64,000 bases of DNA from Neostapfia colusana (GCA_030760725.1 JASWHV010000013.1:35002699-35066698); one strand, 5' to 3'. Shown: positions 35,577 to 47,625, counted from the first letter of the stretch. The notes: generated by a model from the sequence alone, not told the origin. Made by a program: numbers and translations.

Positions 35577-36353
35577 CCATCCACCATGGTAGAAACTGGG
35601 ATGATCATCTACCGTTGGCGGAATTCTCGTACAACAATGGCTATCAAGCGAGTATCAAGATGGCACCATATGAGGCTCTCTACGGTCGCTAATGCCGCAC
35701 CCCATTGAACTGGTGCGAGTCCGGTGAAAGGGTCACATTTGGGGTTGATGTGGTGAACGACACCGAAGAGCGTGTTTGGATTATCCAAGCCAACTTGAAG
35801 TCCGCTCAATCCCGGTAGAAAAGTTAAGCTGATAAGAGGCGTAGGCCGCTACACTTTGATTTCGGGGAACACGTGTACCTCCGTGTATCTCCGATGAAGG
35901 GCGTACACCGATTCGGCGTGAAGGGGAAGTTCGCTCCCCGATTTATTGGACCCTATGCTATCACCGAGAAGTGTGGACCAGTGGCGTATAGATTGGAGCT
36001 ATGGCATCTCTCGCTGGTGTTCATGACGTTTTCCATGTTTCACAACTACGGAAATATCTGAAGTAAACGGCTGCTGTTCCCACCAAAGACATTGGCGAGC
36101 TGCAACCGGATTTGACGTATGCTGAATATCCGGTGGCAATTATTGATGAGAAGGATCGGACCACACGTAGCCGAACGTTGTGGTTCTACAAGATACTGTG
36201 AAGCAACCACACCGTTGAAGAAGCGACGTGGGAGAGCGAGGAATTTCTTCGCTCAAATTACCCGGATTTCATGGCGTCTCACCATGGGTAATCTCCTCTT
36301 ACATCGTCGTCGCTTCTTTTATAATCTCGGGATGAGATTCTTTTAGGGGGGGA
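35577..36353 (+). pseudogene. Fragment F: 3' end of a pol gene (integrase end and chromodomain)
   Basis: It starts abruptly inside integrase (the HHGRNWDDHLPLAEFSYNN region) and runs through the C-terminal integrase and chromodomain to TAA at 36289-36291, then a PPT. Stops lie at 35690-35692, near 35818 and 35827, near 36062 and near 36199, with a frame change near 36000. It is closest to the element D sequence. The 5' LTR, leader, gag and most of pol of this element are missing. Confidence 0.88.
36345..36353 (+). promoter_or_regulatory. Fragment F polypurine tract
   Basis: AGGGGGGGA directly precedes the LTR start TGTAAAAGCTC at 36354. Confidence 0.8.
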
Positions 36354-36413
36354 TGTAAAAGCTCAAGGATGGACTTGCAAAAGTGTTCATTTCATCACCT
36401 CACAACACCACAG
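36354..36413 (+). repeat. F LTR, first segment
   Basis: The first 60 bases of a D-like LTR, interrupted after CACAG. The sequence joins without gap to 51706 onward. Across the join the host LTR has a perfect AAGTGTTCAT/ATGAACACTT inverted repeat, and the insertion lies in its loop. Confidence 0.87.
36409..36413 (+). repeat. Target-site duplication, left of Cassandra plus element D
   Basis: CACAG precedes the Cassandra LTR and is repeated at 51701-51705 after element D. No matching 5-bp repeat lies between Cassandra and D. Confidence 0.8.
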
Positions 36414-36662
36414 TGTAACAGCTCTCTAGGATCATAGACTGGCCCCACATACCACCACTCGTCTTTTATGCGCACTTTGTCCTCACTCGTGCGCACCAGG
36501 GAAAACTTCCCGGTCGGTCACCCATCCCCAAATTCCTCTGGGCCAAGCACGCTTAACCCCGGAGTTCTTTGCACGTGGGCTTCCGGAAAAGAAGGTATAC
36601 CTTGGTGGTATGAGTACTCTATCAATCCTATTAAGACGGGAGTCAGGATATCACACAATCCA
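36414..36662 (-). repeat. Cassandra 3' LTR (minus-strand sense)
   Basis: On the plus strand it begins TGTAACAGCTC and ends AATCCA beside the PPT. It is nearly identical to 36916-37163. Confidence 0.9.
36495..36615 (-). other. 5S rRNA-like segment of Cassandra LTR
   Basis: On the minus strand, TTAAGCGTGCTTGG (box A region) and GATGGGTGACC (box C region) of plant 5S rRNA are kept, with AACTCC just upstream and CCGGGAAGTTTTCC downstream. This is not a true 5S gene: the 5' part and the spacing between boxes are altered, and it lies inside an LTR. Confidence 0.88.
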
Positions 36663-36672
36663 CCCCCCTTAG
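36663..36672 (-). promoter_or_regulatory. Cassandra polypurine tract
   Basis: CTAAGGGGGG on the minus strand directly precedes the 3' LTR start. Confidence 0.75.
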
Positions 36673-36900
36673 AAGACCGACGTCCTCGTCGGTAAACGCC
36701 AATACAGGAACGCCCCTCTTAGCCACGTCCGTACATTCAGTGCTGGCATACGCATACCGTACGTCCGGTTAGCAGCATACGTACCATACCGTGTCCCACA
36801 CAGAGGACCCACGCGTCATGCATACGTACCCACATCCCTGACCCGTACGCTACCGTATCCTTCTCACTGACCCGTACGCACCCGTGAAACTGCGAGCGTC

Positions 36901-36913
36901 GGCTCTGATACCA
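36901..36913 (-). promoter_or_regulatory. Cassandra primer-binding site
   Basis: The minus strand reads TGGTATCAGAGCC, a perfect 13-base complement of the initiator tRNA-Met 3' end, two bases inside the 5' LTR. Confidence 0.9.
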
Positions 36914-36915
36914 TC

Positions 36916-37163
36916 TGTAACAGCTCTCTAGGATCATAGACTGGCCCCACATACCACCACTCGTCTTTTCTGCGCACTTTGTCTTTACTCGTGCGCACCC
37001 GGGAAAACTTCCCGGTCGGTCACCTATCCCCGAATTCCTCTGGGCCAAGCACGCTTAACCCTGGAGTTCTTTGCAGGTGGGCTTCCGGAAAAGAAGGTAT
37101 ACCTTGGTGGTATGAGTACTCTATCAATCCTATTAAGCCGGGAGTCAGAATATCACATAATCA
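36916..37163 (-). repeat. Cassandra 5' LTR (minus-strand sense)
   Basis: It carries the second 5S-like segment (about 36997-37117). On the plus strand it ends ATAATCA at 37163. Only three bases (GGA) separate it from the element D LTR. Confidence 0.9.
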
Positions 37164-38327
37164 GGATGTAAAAGCCCAAGAAAATGGACTTGCAAAAACT
37201 TTTTATCACCCCACAACACCACAGTTTTGTTGTGGATAGATTATGAAAAAGTGTGAAGAGCAAGTAACCTCCATCAAAAGAGTGGTTAGAGGGGAAAGCT
37301 TACACTTTCACAAAGTGGGAATTTTACACATGACACATGGGACGGTGATTCAAAACTGTTGCATTCAAACTCATGGTTACAGCATCTAAAACAAGGATCA
37401 AAGTGCATAATTGGATTCCTCAGGTCCAAATTAGTGGGGAGGCAGAGTTTCAATAATTTTTGAAAAGGTTTGCTACCCATTTTTCCAAAAAGGATCCAAA
37501 TATGCCAAGAATTCAAATATACATTTGAATTTGGGGGAAATGTGCTCAACCATACAAATGTAGGTCAGTTTAAAACTCCAAACATTTGAATTCATCCCTG
37601 GCCAAGTTTTGGAGATCTTTTGAGGGGTGGGGGAGCACTGACAAGTGGGTCCCACATGTCCTTGAGGAGGTTAAAATTGCAAAAAAGTCAACAGCCTTAG
37701 GGGCTAAGTGTTGCACTCGGAACAGAGCCGAGGCTCCACCATGACACACCGAGAAACGCCGGGCGCCACCTCCTGCTCTCCCCTCGCGCGCTGACGAGCT
37801 CCTCGTGGGGGCGCAGTAACTCCCAGCCGTGCCCCAGCTCGCCACATCCACGAGCCGACCCCCAGCCACCGCCCTCTCGCACGACAGAGCGCCGAGGAGC
37901 CGCCGCTGTGATCCATTCACTAGGGAGCGATCGTCTCTCACGTACCAACGTCGGCAACTTAGCAAACCAGCACCCCCAGACCTCCCACGCCCTCCCCACA
38001 TCACTTCCGGTCGAGTTGAGCCACCACAAACCGAGCAAACGACGTTTTTCGCGGCAGCCGGGAAGAACCGAGCAAAGATGCTCCCGTGGGCAGCTCGGCA
38101 GAGGACTTGTCATGGCCAAGAAGGAGGGGTTTTGGACGCGCCTAGGCTCCACGCTGCTCGACCCCAAAGCCTAGAACCAGTGACCCATCATCGCCCGCAA
38201 ATTTCGCAAAACATCTCCAGCCGGTGCAGAACTACCCTCGGGTAAGAAACCCACAAATTCCCGACATATGCTTGCTTAGAGTTTATCGAACTGCACTCAC
38301 AGGAGCTAGACTTGACGGCGCCCAAGT

Positions 38328-38585
38328 TTGCTTCGCAACCCTAGTTTAATTTTGGCTGTAGGCGGCGTATTTCCCGGTTTTCCAACCGCGGTTATGGCGG
38401 GAAGGGTCGGGCTCACGGTGACGGCTAGGTTAGAGCTCTTCCCGAACCCTGGCATGGCCTTGTCGACCTTCTCTGAGATCCCCCGGTGCTATAGAGCCCT
38501 TCCACCGAGGTTTTGGCGGGCTGAGATGGCCGGGTGGCATAACCGAAGGGAGTCCGAGCCACTGCACCATCGCCGGCTAGGTTAA
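38328..38585 (+). CDS. Small conserved open frame in element D LTR (uncertain)
   Basis: The frame 38328-38585 encodes 85 residues including GVFPGFPTAVMAG, ARLELFPNPG and RFWRAEMAG. The D 3' LTR keeps it (48783-49040). The minus strand of the G LTR has an ungapped, clearly related 80-residue frame (62607-62368) ending at an equivalent stop. Conservation could be only at the nucleotide level between related LTRs. No known domain recognised. Confidence 0.25.
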   Translation: MLRNPSLILAVGGVFPGFPTAVMAGRVGLTVTARLELFPNPGMALSTFSEIPRCYRALPPRFWRAEMAGWHNRRESEPLHHRRLG

Positions 38586-39782
38586 GGCCACCGCCAACCG
38601 GAGCAGTCGGTGCCATCGTGTTCAGCGCACGAAAGTAGGCCCAGGCGGCAAGTTTCCGGCCGAGAGGCGGTCAGGAAGCCAAGTCCGGCGAGCATCAGAG
38701 GTGTGCCGGCGAGGGGGCGGCGCGGGAAAAAGAGCGGGCGCGAGGAAGAAGATGAGCCGGCCGGGCCCGCTCGTCAGTCCCTCGTTGCACAGCGTGGGGA
38801 TTTTCTGTTGCACCGGATCAGCTGTGACCACGCGGAGAACAGTCCTGTGACCCCGTGTGGCGCAGCCGAGGTGGTGACACGTGGGGGCCGGGCCCGATGT
38901 CAGGAATTTGAACTTTTCCCCGGTTAATTCAAATTCCAGAATTTCCCCAAACTTTAGAACCCCATAACTTTTGCTAGGAGGCACCAAATTTAGTGATTCA
39001 AATTGGGTTGGATTCATCTTGCATAGCTCTATCCAAATATGCAACTCAATTTGTATGAAACCTATTATTTAATTCTGGAAAATTCTTTAAAGCTTTTCAG
39101 CAAAAGAATTTTAGAGGGAGTTTGGTTCATCCAAAAATCCCCAAATTTTGCCAGAATGTTCTTTAGGACATTAGTGAACCCTGTAAAAGTTTTAGACCAT
39201 TTGGAGTTGATTTGGTCAGAGCAATTCAAATTTGAAGGTGCTGTGTTCATTTGAATACAGAAACATTTTCAGAGAATTTCCAAAACTTGGAAATTCAGTT
39301 CTGGGCAAATCTTAGCTCCAAAAATGCTAGGAAAGTTCATGCAAATTCTATGAGCTATAATTGAAATTGTAGTTCACTAAGTTGGGCATGGACAGGGTTG
39401 TTACCTCAGAATTAATTCTTCTTTGCTTAATTCCTAAGAGAATTATTCTGAGCAAACCATTCAAGGAAATGTGCTAATAATTGGTCCAGAGGTTTTTCTT
39501 GTGACAAGGAACTCACACAAAAATTCTCAGCTCCATTGGAGCTCCGGATCACCCCTATCCTGTTTAAACAACTTGAGGGGGTTAATATGGAAAAGGGGGA
39601 AAACCACTTAGCACTTAACCATGTGCTTAGGTCTAAGCCCAAACCACTAAAGCCCAGTTCCATTTTAAATTCTTAAACAGAGTTCCAGTTGTTAGAGGCT
39701 GGTTATTAGAACTAATAGCAAAAGCATCACAATAAACTCATATGCATATTCATTAACATGTAGTATTGTATTAAACGTGTAG

Positions 39783-40987
39783 TCACTGAAGAAGAGACTC
39801 CGGAAGTGCTGGACTTCTTCCTTCCGGAAGAAGAGCTAACTGCTGACCAGCAGCAACAAGGCAAGCCCCGGTTTGCATTAATCTCTTTTTATAAAGTTTT
39901 GCTTTGTTCACATGTCTAGTATGAAGTATAAATATGCATTAGGTGTAGGATGGATGGAACCCCACATGCATGACCAGAATTTTTCCATAAGAGTGAGGGT
40001 AGGGTCTAAGGCCTCGAGTAGAAAGGCTATGCTTAAAGATTCATAGGACTTCGGTACAAGTCGAGTAGTTGGAATCTACTCGCGAGTTAGGCTTGGGACA
40101 CACGGGATTGGTTCGAGTGATGTGAGATCACTTTAGTAGTGAAAATGAGACTAGGCAGGGGCTAGGGCGCAGCAAGAGGAAGTCTTGTGTGCGCAGCCCT
40201 GCCCATGTTGATTGAGGACCGATCCGTGTGCGGCCCTGCTGAACAAGTATTGAACGTACCGAAGGCATATCGGATATATGGGCCCCGATAAACCGATGTA
40301 GCCTAAACCTCCGGGCGTCGAGGCATAACGCACCGATTTATAGGTGTAGGCTGAGGGCAGCAGGGTGGAAATCTGCCGACGGGCATAGAGAGATGCTCCG
40401 TGTGGGGAACCTCCTTCTCGTTTCGGTGCGACCGGTTCGACGTTTGGGCTGTTGGGTGAAAGGTTGTCCCATACGACATCGAGTGAGCGTGCTGTGCAGC
40501 TCCACGGATGGGCGTACATGACATACTCTTTGGGTTTCCCTGCAGGTGTATATCGAGTCGATTCACCGTCCCTCGCGGTGTCGAGTACCGCTTGTTCACT
40601 GCATCGTAACGTAGACTAATGGATGAAATGTTATGATTCAATATTGCTGTTATGATATAATTGTATTGCTACATGTGTGCCACAAAATACTGCTTAACAA
40701 ATTTCAGCTTCATGAACTGTTAACTTGCTGCTAAAAGATGAATTAAGGATGAACTTGTAGGCGTGTCCATTTGCTGCAACATTGCTATCCTATGTCATTG
40801 TACACCTCATGTAGAGTCTCATGCTTAGGTGAGTCGGTTAAGCCTTGCTGAGCCTTCGTGCTCACGGTTGCTCCTTAAGTGTTTTTCAGGTGAGGAGCCA
40901 CCCACGGACTCGGAGTACGAGTCCACCGGCAAGGGTTACCCTCCGTCGGGGACCACGGCTGAGTGGGAGCCGTACACGCCGCGCTGA
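39783..40987 (+). CDS. Putative two-exon acidic protein in element D 5' LTR
   Basis: Candidate exon 1 39783-39860 (after ACGTGTAG, before AAG|GCAAGC) and exon 2 40890-40987 (after TTTTTCAG, ending TGA). The joined frame reads TEEETPEVLDFFLPEEEL, a Gln run, then GEEPPTDSEYESTG and a C-terminus EWEPYTPR. AATAAA follows the stop by about 100 bases, so exon, stop and polyadenylation signal all lie inside the LTR. Function unknown; the first exon is not identified. Confidence 0.47.
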
Positions 40988-41248
40988 GCTGAGACGTGCA
41001 GATAGTGTGGGTTGCCCTAGGGCTGGGCAACCGACTTTTGCTAGATAGGCGGGCATGAGTTGTACAAAAGAAACTTCCGCTGTGTAATAAAAGACCTTAG
41101 TTTGTAACTGAGAAGTGTACTACTTTGTACATTCAGTTTGTTTTCCCATGTAATATAACGTGTTCTTATGACGTGTGCTGTCGGGTGTCGCATCGTGCGG
41201 CACCACCCTCTGCAATCCTGGATGAGCGGACACCGGTCGGCCACAGCC

Positions 41249-41260
41249 TGGTATCAGAGC
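41249..41260 (+). promoter_or_regulatory. Element D primer-binding site
   Basis: TGGTATCAGAGC, three bases after the LTR end, matches the complement of the initiator tRNA-Met 3' end. Confidence 0.92.
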
Positions 41261-43097
41261 TGCATTGGGGATAGCACAGTACTTAAGGACTGTATTATGG
41301 GAAAACTTAGGATTGCGGTGAGGAATCGGTAGTTTGCCCAAGTAAGGACTATACTAGCATAGTTACTTAAAGTGGCAAAGACTAACCTATGTGTTATACT
41401 TCTGAATTTTAATTATGTAACGACGCACCTACGCTCTGGTAAGAATGGTAAGGAACGCCACCGAAAGCGGTTCAATTTCGATTAGCTCTCCCTGACGAGG
41501 AATGTGGTTCAGTGATTGGTCTCACAGCTTGGTGTAAGACGTCAATATGAAACTCTTGAACTCTTCATGTTCCTGAGTTCATATGAAACAATGATCCCTA
41601 GCGTGCATTAGGCGAGTAAGTGGAGACCCCATCGCGTGGTCAGTAACGGGAGAGTGTGTTCATCTGGAAATAGCCCAGGAGGACATACGCAGCGCTTGCC
41701 ATCGGCGTGCCCCGCCGGGCAGTAGGTGGTATCTGTTGGGCTGATAACATTCCCAACCGTGACGACCCGTTCATGATATACTCGGGTTCCCTGTCGTGTG
41801 GTGTTGAAACACGATCACGTACCTTGAGACGTGACCTAACTCAAGGACGGCCGTATGGAAATGAGACGGGCGTTTGTATTTAAATTCAAATATGGTACTG
41901 CCTGAAATGGAAACAAAAAACTTTGAGTGCATCACTATTGTGTGGTCTTCTGCAGGTACTAACCACGTATGTATCCGTGTAGCAAACGTGTGCGAGAAAC
42001 CGTTTAGTGCCACACTTGAGACGTATATGCCGGTATAATCCGGTTAGGATTGTCTTTTGTGAGGAACGTAGTACCGAGATATTGTAGGCATATGCATGAA
42101 AATAATGATAACAAGGAATTAAAAATCACTAGTATCAACATCTAGGACTTTGGTTGGGTAGAAAAGTTGATAATTGATGAGTGTAGTTCCAAAAGACTGA
42201 AAAACAGAGTGCTCTGTTTTGGGCAGCAAGTTTGCTGATCTTCAACAGGGCATAACTCACAGGTCTTTTAGCCCAGGGAGGTGTGCTATATAGTTCTGGA
42301 AAGGTAATTAAGTACTCTACAACTTTGTTGTAGACTCCCAGAGCTGAAACACACCTTGAGATGGCCTAAAACCCAGAGGGATGTAAACTGTCCAGAACCA
42401 GGACAGAGTGGAACAATCTCTGGACTGTTCTGTTTTTCAAACATAACTCCTAGTAGAAAAATCAAAGATTTTCATAGGATACATCTTTAGAAAGGGTAGA
42501 AGACATGTTACATCTTTGCAATTCAAAGTTTCTGAAATTGCAGCACAGAATTCAGTGGAAACCAGAGTTGAAAACAGCAACTTCTCAAGGGAGGAGCTGT
42601 TAAAATTCTTCCAGAAATTCTGCTGACTTTGAATTAGCATAACTTTTTAACCAAAGCTAATCTGGGGGCAAATGAGTACTCGTTGGAAAGATACTGAAGT
42701 TAACTTTAACTCTGGTATTCAACTTGAGTCATGAAAATGCCCGGAACCAGATCAAAACTTGGATTAGGTAGAAACTGGTCATTCTGACAGAAAAATGACA
42801 GTTGAACTCATAAGAGAGGGTGTTGTACCCTATGGGTGGTTTACGTGATGACAAAGCAACAGTAATATCTCGTAGTGACCAAACCTAGTTATGGTGAGCT
42901 TCCAAAGTGGAGGTTCATCAAGTTGGATTAAACTAGCTTGTGTTTGGTCCGGTAATGGTGTAGCTTGTGCAAAGTTATTACATTATCTACTTACGAGATG
43001 TATCGCATGTTTTTATTGTCATTATGTCGTTACGCCTATTTTTATTGGACTGCATGCAATCTGTTGCGGGACTGATGTTATTGTCGTATGGTTGCAG
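41261..43097 (+). other. Element D leader with hairpins and modules
   Basis: Hairpins TCGTGT/ACACGA (41794-41814) and CCTTGAG/CTCAAGG (41822-41846) match those of B and E. Three CATAACTT/GGAAAG/ACTTTG modules lie between about 42240 and 42740. There is no extra ORF. The leader ends GGTTGCAG directly before the gag ATG. An upstream in-frame extension from 42891 is not used in paralogues, so I reject it as the start. Confidence 0.75.
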
Positions 43098-44330
43098 ATG
43101 GTTCGCACTAGAACCACGCACGAGGTTGGTGGCTCTAGCCAAGGGGGAGGCGATGACTCCCAGCCACCGGCCTACAACAGCACCCCGCAGCAGCAACCAC
43201 CACCGCCGCCTCCGCTTACTCTAGTGGATGTGATAGCGGCACTGGTGGGAGCTCGTGAGGAGCAGAACGACCTGCTCCGCACGATCGTGCAGAATACGTC
43301 CCAGGTGGGGGGGGGGCGTCAAGATAGAGGGCCTCGTGAGCCCCGGGAAGTGTCGTACTCAGATTTCATGAGTATGCACCCTCCAGTGTTCACAGAAGCC
43401 GAAGAACCACTGGAGGCTGACAACTGGCTGCGGACCATCGAGTCCAAGTTCGGGCTGCTCCAATGCACGGAGCGGCAGAAGACCCTGTTCGCAGCACAGC
43501 AGCTTCACGGTGCCGCTGGTGCGTGGTGGGCGAACTATGTCGCCTCACGTCCGGCTGGCCATGCCGTGGAATGGCAAGAATTCCGGGAGGCGTTCCGCGC
43601 CTACCACATCCCTCCCGGAATAATGAAGAGGAAGTTCCAAGAATTCTTGGAGCTGAAGCAGGGCGGGAGGAGTGCCCATGACTACTCCCATGCCTTCAAC
43701 CATCTGGTGCAGTACGCGTCAGACTATATCTCCACTGAGGAGAAAAAGCGGGAGCACTTCTATCGGGGGTTACACCCCGAAATGAAGACACATCTCGTTC
43801 AGTGAAATCGCGGCACTTTCAATGACCTAGTCAATGCCGCGAACATGCAAGAGGACGCTCAGCGGGAGTTGGCAGCTGAGCAGAGGAAGCGCAGCGCTCC
43901 ACCTAGCAGCGGTGGTGGCGCGCCTCAGAAGTACCGTATGGTGTATCGGACACCATCTGGGCAGCAGTGGCATCCACCGGCGCGACCTCAACGGTTCGGG
44001 GGATGTCCTTTTCAGTCACCCCCGTTCCGACCGCCGATGACACCACCAAGACAGCAGCAGCAGACGGCACCCCGGGTGTTTCCACCGCCACAACGCGCCC
44101 CGGGATTCCGTCCACCGATCAGCGGGGGACCGCCCCGTTTCACCTGTTTCACGTGTGGCCAGGCGGGCCACTTCGCGAAGGACTGTCCCCAGGGGCAGCA
44201 GAGCAGCGGGCAAGCCCGGTTCCAGGGCCGTGCTCGAGGCCGACCTCCGGTGAAGAAGGTTGGTCAGCGGACTGGAGGTGTCCGCAACCTCGACAATGAG
44301 GATGCCCCAGAGGGAGACAATGTACTGGCG
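43098..44330 (+). pseudogene. gag: Element D gag (one in-frame stop)
   Basis: The ATG at 43098 opens a frame with a proline-rich N-terminus and core AAQQLHGAAGAWW. TGA at 43803-43805 breaks it, and the same frame resumes through the linker to the zinc knuckle CFTCGQAGHFAKDC at 44145-44186. Gag and pol share one frame with no stop between them, as expected for a Gag-Pol fusion in this lineage. The C-terminal boundary is set arbitrarily before protease. Confidence 0.9.
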
Positions 44331-47300
44331 GGTACGTTTACTCTCAACCATCAAGCCATTGTGATATTGTTTGATTCTGGTGCAACCCACAATTTTATAA
44401 GTGCATCATATGTGGTTAAGCATCAGCTGGAAGCCTTTCCAACCGAGTGTTCTTATATGATCTGCTCACCGGGAGGAAAGGTTTCAGCAACAATGATGGT
44501 TCCGAAAGCACCACTGTGCTTAGGTGGGAAGATATATCCCACCACTATGATTATCCTTGAGGGGCAGAAGATTGATGCAATCTTGGGAATGTCATGGCTA
44601 AGTTACCATGGCGCTGTCCTGGAAACCCTATCACGGACGGTTCACCTCAACTCCCCACTACACCGTCCGCAGTCCCTCCTATTAGATAATCCAGTCAGAG
44701 AGGTTTCAGCGATCAACAGTACTGAAGCCCTCAAGTTAGAGGACATCCCCGTAGTCCGGGAGTACCCCGACGTGTTCCCGGATGATCTTCCAGGCATGCC
44801 ACCTGAGCGGGATGTCGAGTTCAAGATTGAACTTGCACCCGGGACTACGCCCATATCACGGAGGCCATACAAAATGGCTCCAAATGAGCTGGCTGAACTG
44901 AAAGAACAACTCAATGATCTGTTGAGCAAGGGTTTCATTAGGCCGAGTTCCTCGCCTTGGGGATGCTCGGCGCTGTTTGTGAAGAAGAAGGATGAAACCT
45001 TTAGGCTGTGTGTGGATTACCGGCCGCTCAACGCCGTCACCATCAAGAATAAGTACCCACTGCCCCGCATCGACATATTGTTTGATCAACTTGTGGGTGC
45101 AAGTGTGTTCTCAAAGACGGACCTTCGCTCTGGATATCATCAGATCAAGATCCGGGCGGAAGATATCCCGAAGACGGTGTTCTCGACGAGATACAGCTTA
45201 TACGAATATCTCATCATGTCTTTTGGTCTCACAAACGCTCCAGCCCATTTCATGTATCTCATGAACTCAGTGTTCATGCCGGAGCTGGACAAGTTCGTGG
45301 TAGTGTTCATCGACGATATCTTGGTTTACTCCAAGACAGAAGCCGAACATGCCGAACACTTGAGAATCGTTCTTCAACGATTGCGAGACCACAAGCTCTA
45401 CGCCAAGTTCAGCAAATGTGAGTTTTGGATCAGCCAAGTGCCATTCTTGGGGCATATCATGTCAGCAGAAGGCATTGCAGTTGACCCAAGCAAAATAGAG
45501 CAAGTGCTGAAATGGAAAGCTCCCACTTCAGTTCATGAAGTCAGAAGCTTCCTCGGGTTAGCAGGATACTATCGGAGATTCATTCCAAGCTTCTCCAAGC
45601 TCGCTAAACCGATGACAGAATTGCTGAAGAAGGGAACGAAATATGTTTGGAACACGGCGTGTGAAGGAGCGTTCCAAGCATTGGTGAAGCATCTCACCAC
45701 AGCCCCGGTCTTAGCTCAGCCGGATACAACAAAGCCCTTCGACGTGTATTGTGACGCGTCTGGTATCGGGCTCGGCTGCGTGTTGATGCAGGAAGGACGT
45801 GTGGTTGCATATGGCTCACGCCAACTTCGGAACCATGAGCAGCACTATCCGACTCATGATCTTGAGCTTGCTGCCGTGGTGTTGGCGCTAAAAATGTGGA
45901 GGCACTATCTCCTGGGGAATCTGGTGCATCTCTACACCGACCACAAGAGCTTGAAATATATTTTCACCCAGAAGGAGCTGAACATGAGATAAAGGAGGTG
46001 GTTAGAACTGATCAAAGATTATGGGATTGAGATCCACTACCACCCCGGCAAGGCGAATGTGGTTGCCGACACGCTGAGTCGGAAGTCACATGTCCATCAC
46101 CTCACCATCACACCGGTGGAGGAGGAGGAGCCAAGTTTACACTTGGTTCCTTATGGGTCGCTGTACAACCTTGCCCTCATCCCTACTATTAGGGAGGACA
46201 TCATTGCAGCTCAGAAGACGGATAAAGGCATGGCACACCTCCGGAGACGGATAGACAATGGAGAAATCAAATGTTTTCGGAAGGATGATGAGGGGACGCT
46301 ATGGTTTAATGACCGCATTGTCGTACCCCGAGATATGGAACTGAGGAAGAAAATCCTCGAGGAAGCTCATTTGTCTAAATACTCCATTCATCCGGGCAGC
46401 AACAAGATATACCAAGATTTGAAACAGAAATTTTGGTGGACACGGATGAAGTGGGAGGTAGCGAAGTACGTATCCGAGTGCGATACGTGCCAACGAGTGA
46501 AAGCTGATCACATGAAGAAATCAGGGCTGTTGCAACCCCTGAAGATCCCGGCATGGAAATGGGAAGATGTGAGCATGGATTTCATTGTGGGATTACCCCT
46601 AACATCCAACAAGCATGATTCCATTTGGGTAATCGTTGATCGGTTGACCAAGACGGCTCACTTCATTCGGTGAATACACGTTACAATGCCGGCAAATATG
46701 CGGAGCTATACATAGAAAAGATTATGTGTTTGTACGGGGTACCCAAGAGCATCGTCTCAGATCGAGGTGCATTATTTGTATCTCGCTTTTGGGAGCAGCT
46801 ACACGCTGCATTGGGTACTAAGTTGATCAGGAGCTCCGCCTATCACCCTCAGACAGATGGCCAAACAGAGAGGGTGAATCAAGTTCTGGAGGACATGTTG
46901 AGAGCATGTGCCATCCACCATGGTAGGAACTGGGATGATCACCTACCATTGGCGGAATTCTCGTACAACAACGGCTATCAGGCGAGTATCAAGATGGCAC
47001 CCTACGAAGCTCTCTACGGTCACAAATGCCGCACTCCATTAAATTGGTGTGAGTCCGGGGAAAGGGTCACATTCGGGGTTGATGTGGTGAACGACGCCGA
47101 AGAGCGCGTTCGGACAATTCAAGCCAATTTGAAGGCCGCTCAATCCCGGCAGAAGAGCTATGCTGATAAGAGGCGTAGACCGTTGCACTTTGACATCGGT
47201 GAACACGTGTACCTCCGCGTGTCCCCGATGAAGGGCGTGCACCGCCCTATGCTATCACCGAGAATTGTGGACCAGCAGCGTATCGATTGGAGCTACCGGC

Positions 47301-47625
47301 ACCTCTTGCTGGTGTCCATGACATTTTCCATGTCTCTCAGCTGAGAAAATGTCTGAAACACACCGCTGTTGTTACTACCGAAGACATCGGCGAGTTGAAA
47401 CCGGATCTGACATATGATGAGTATCAGGTGGAAATCCTTGATGAGAAAGCCAGAACCACGCGTAGCAAAACGTTGTGGTTCTACAAGATACTCTGGAGCA
47501 ACCACACCGCCGAAGAAGCGACGTGGGAGAGCGAGGAATTCCTTCGCTCAAATTACCCGGAGTTCATGGCATCCCTATTACATCGCTATCTCTTCTTTTG
47601 TAACCTCGGGACGAGATTCTTTTAA
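44331..47625 (+). pseudogene. pol: Element D pol (stop, frameshift, ~40-bp deletion)
   Basis: Protease DSG at 44373-44381, RT FIDD near 45306, RNase H, integrase and chromodomain are present. TAA at 45990-45992 replaces a Gln codon in RNase H. A missing base near 46668 shifts the frame at the integrase HFI motif. About 40 bases are lost near 47245, after the MKGVHR motif, shifting the frame again and removing part of the integrase C-terminal fold. The chromodomain frame (from about 47287) lacks the usual stop and runs to 47625. Confidence 0.91.

Larger units (their letters stand above)
36414..37163 (-). mobile_element. Cassandra-type TRIM with 5S-rRNA-derived LTRs
   Basis: A 750-base element on the minus strand. 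Two 248-249-base LTRs flank a noncoding internal region of about 250 bases. Next to the inner edge of one LTR is the complement of TGGTATCAGAGCC (PBS), and next to the other a purine run (PPT). The LTRs hold sequence clearly like the 3' two thirds of plant 5S rRNA, including the internal pol III promoter. Those features together define Cassandra. It has no coding capacity and depends on another element for reverse transcription. Confidence 0.93.
37167..41245 (+). repeat. Element D 5' LTR
   Basis: It begins TGTAAAAGCCC and ends GGTCGGCCACA. The start contains a CCACAAC/GTTGTGG hairpin. A GC-rich block spans about 37690-38900, with a strong donor-like GGGTAAGAAA near 38240. A 78-codon open frame at 38328-38585 has a homologue in the G LTR. 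AATAAA at 41086-41091 is a good polyadenylation signal about 155 bases before the LTR end. Confidence 0.92.

Noticed and set aside
35501..35692. A 63-codon gene spanning 35501-35692
   Set aside because: It is an accidental frame running from the LTR2 end into the integrase fragment.
36495..36615. A 5S rRNA gene
   Set aside because: Only part of 5S is kept, it occurs twice in the terminal repeats of a 750-base element with PBS and PPT, so it belongs to a Cassandra TRIM.
42891..43097. N-terminal extension of element D gag
   Set aside because: Paralogous gags all start at the ATG matching 43098, directly after an AG. The upstream sequence is leader.
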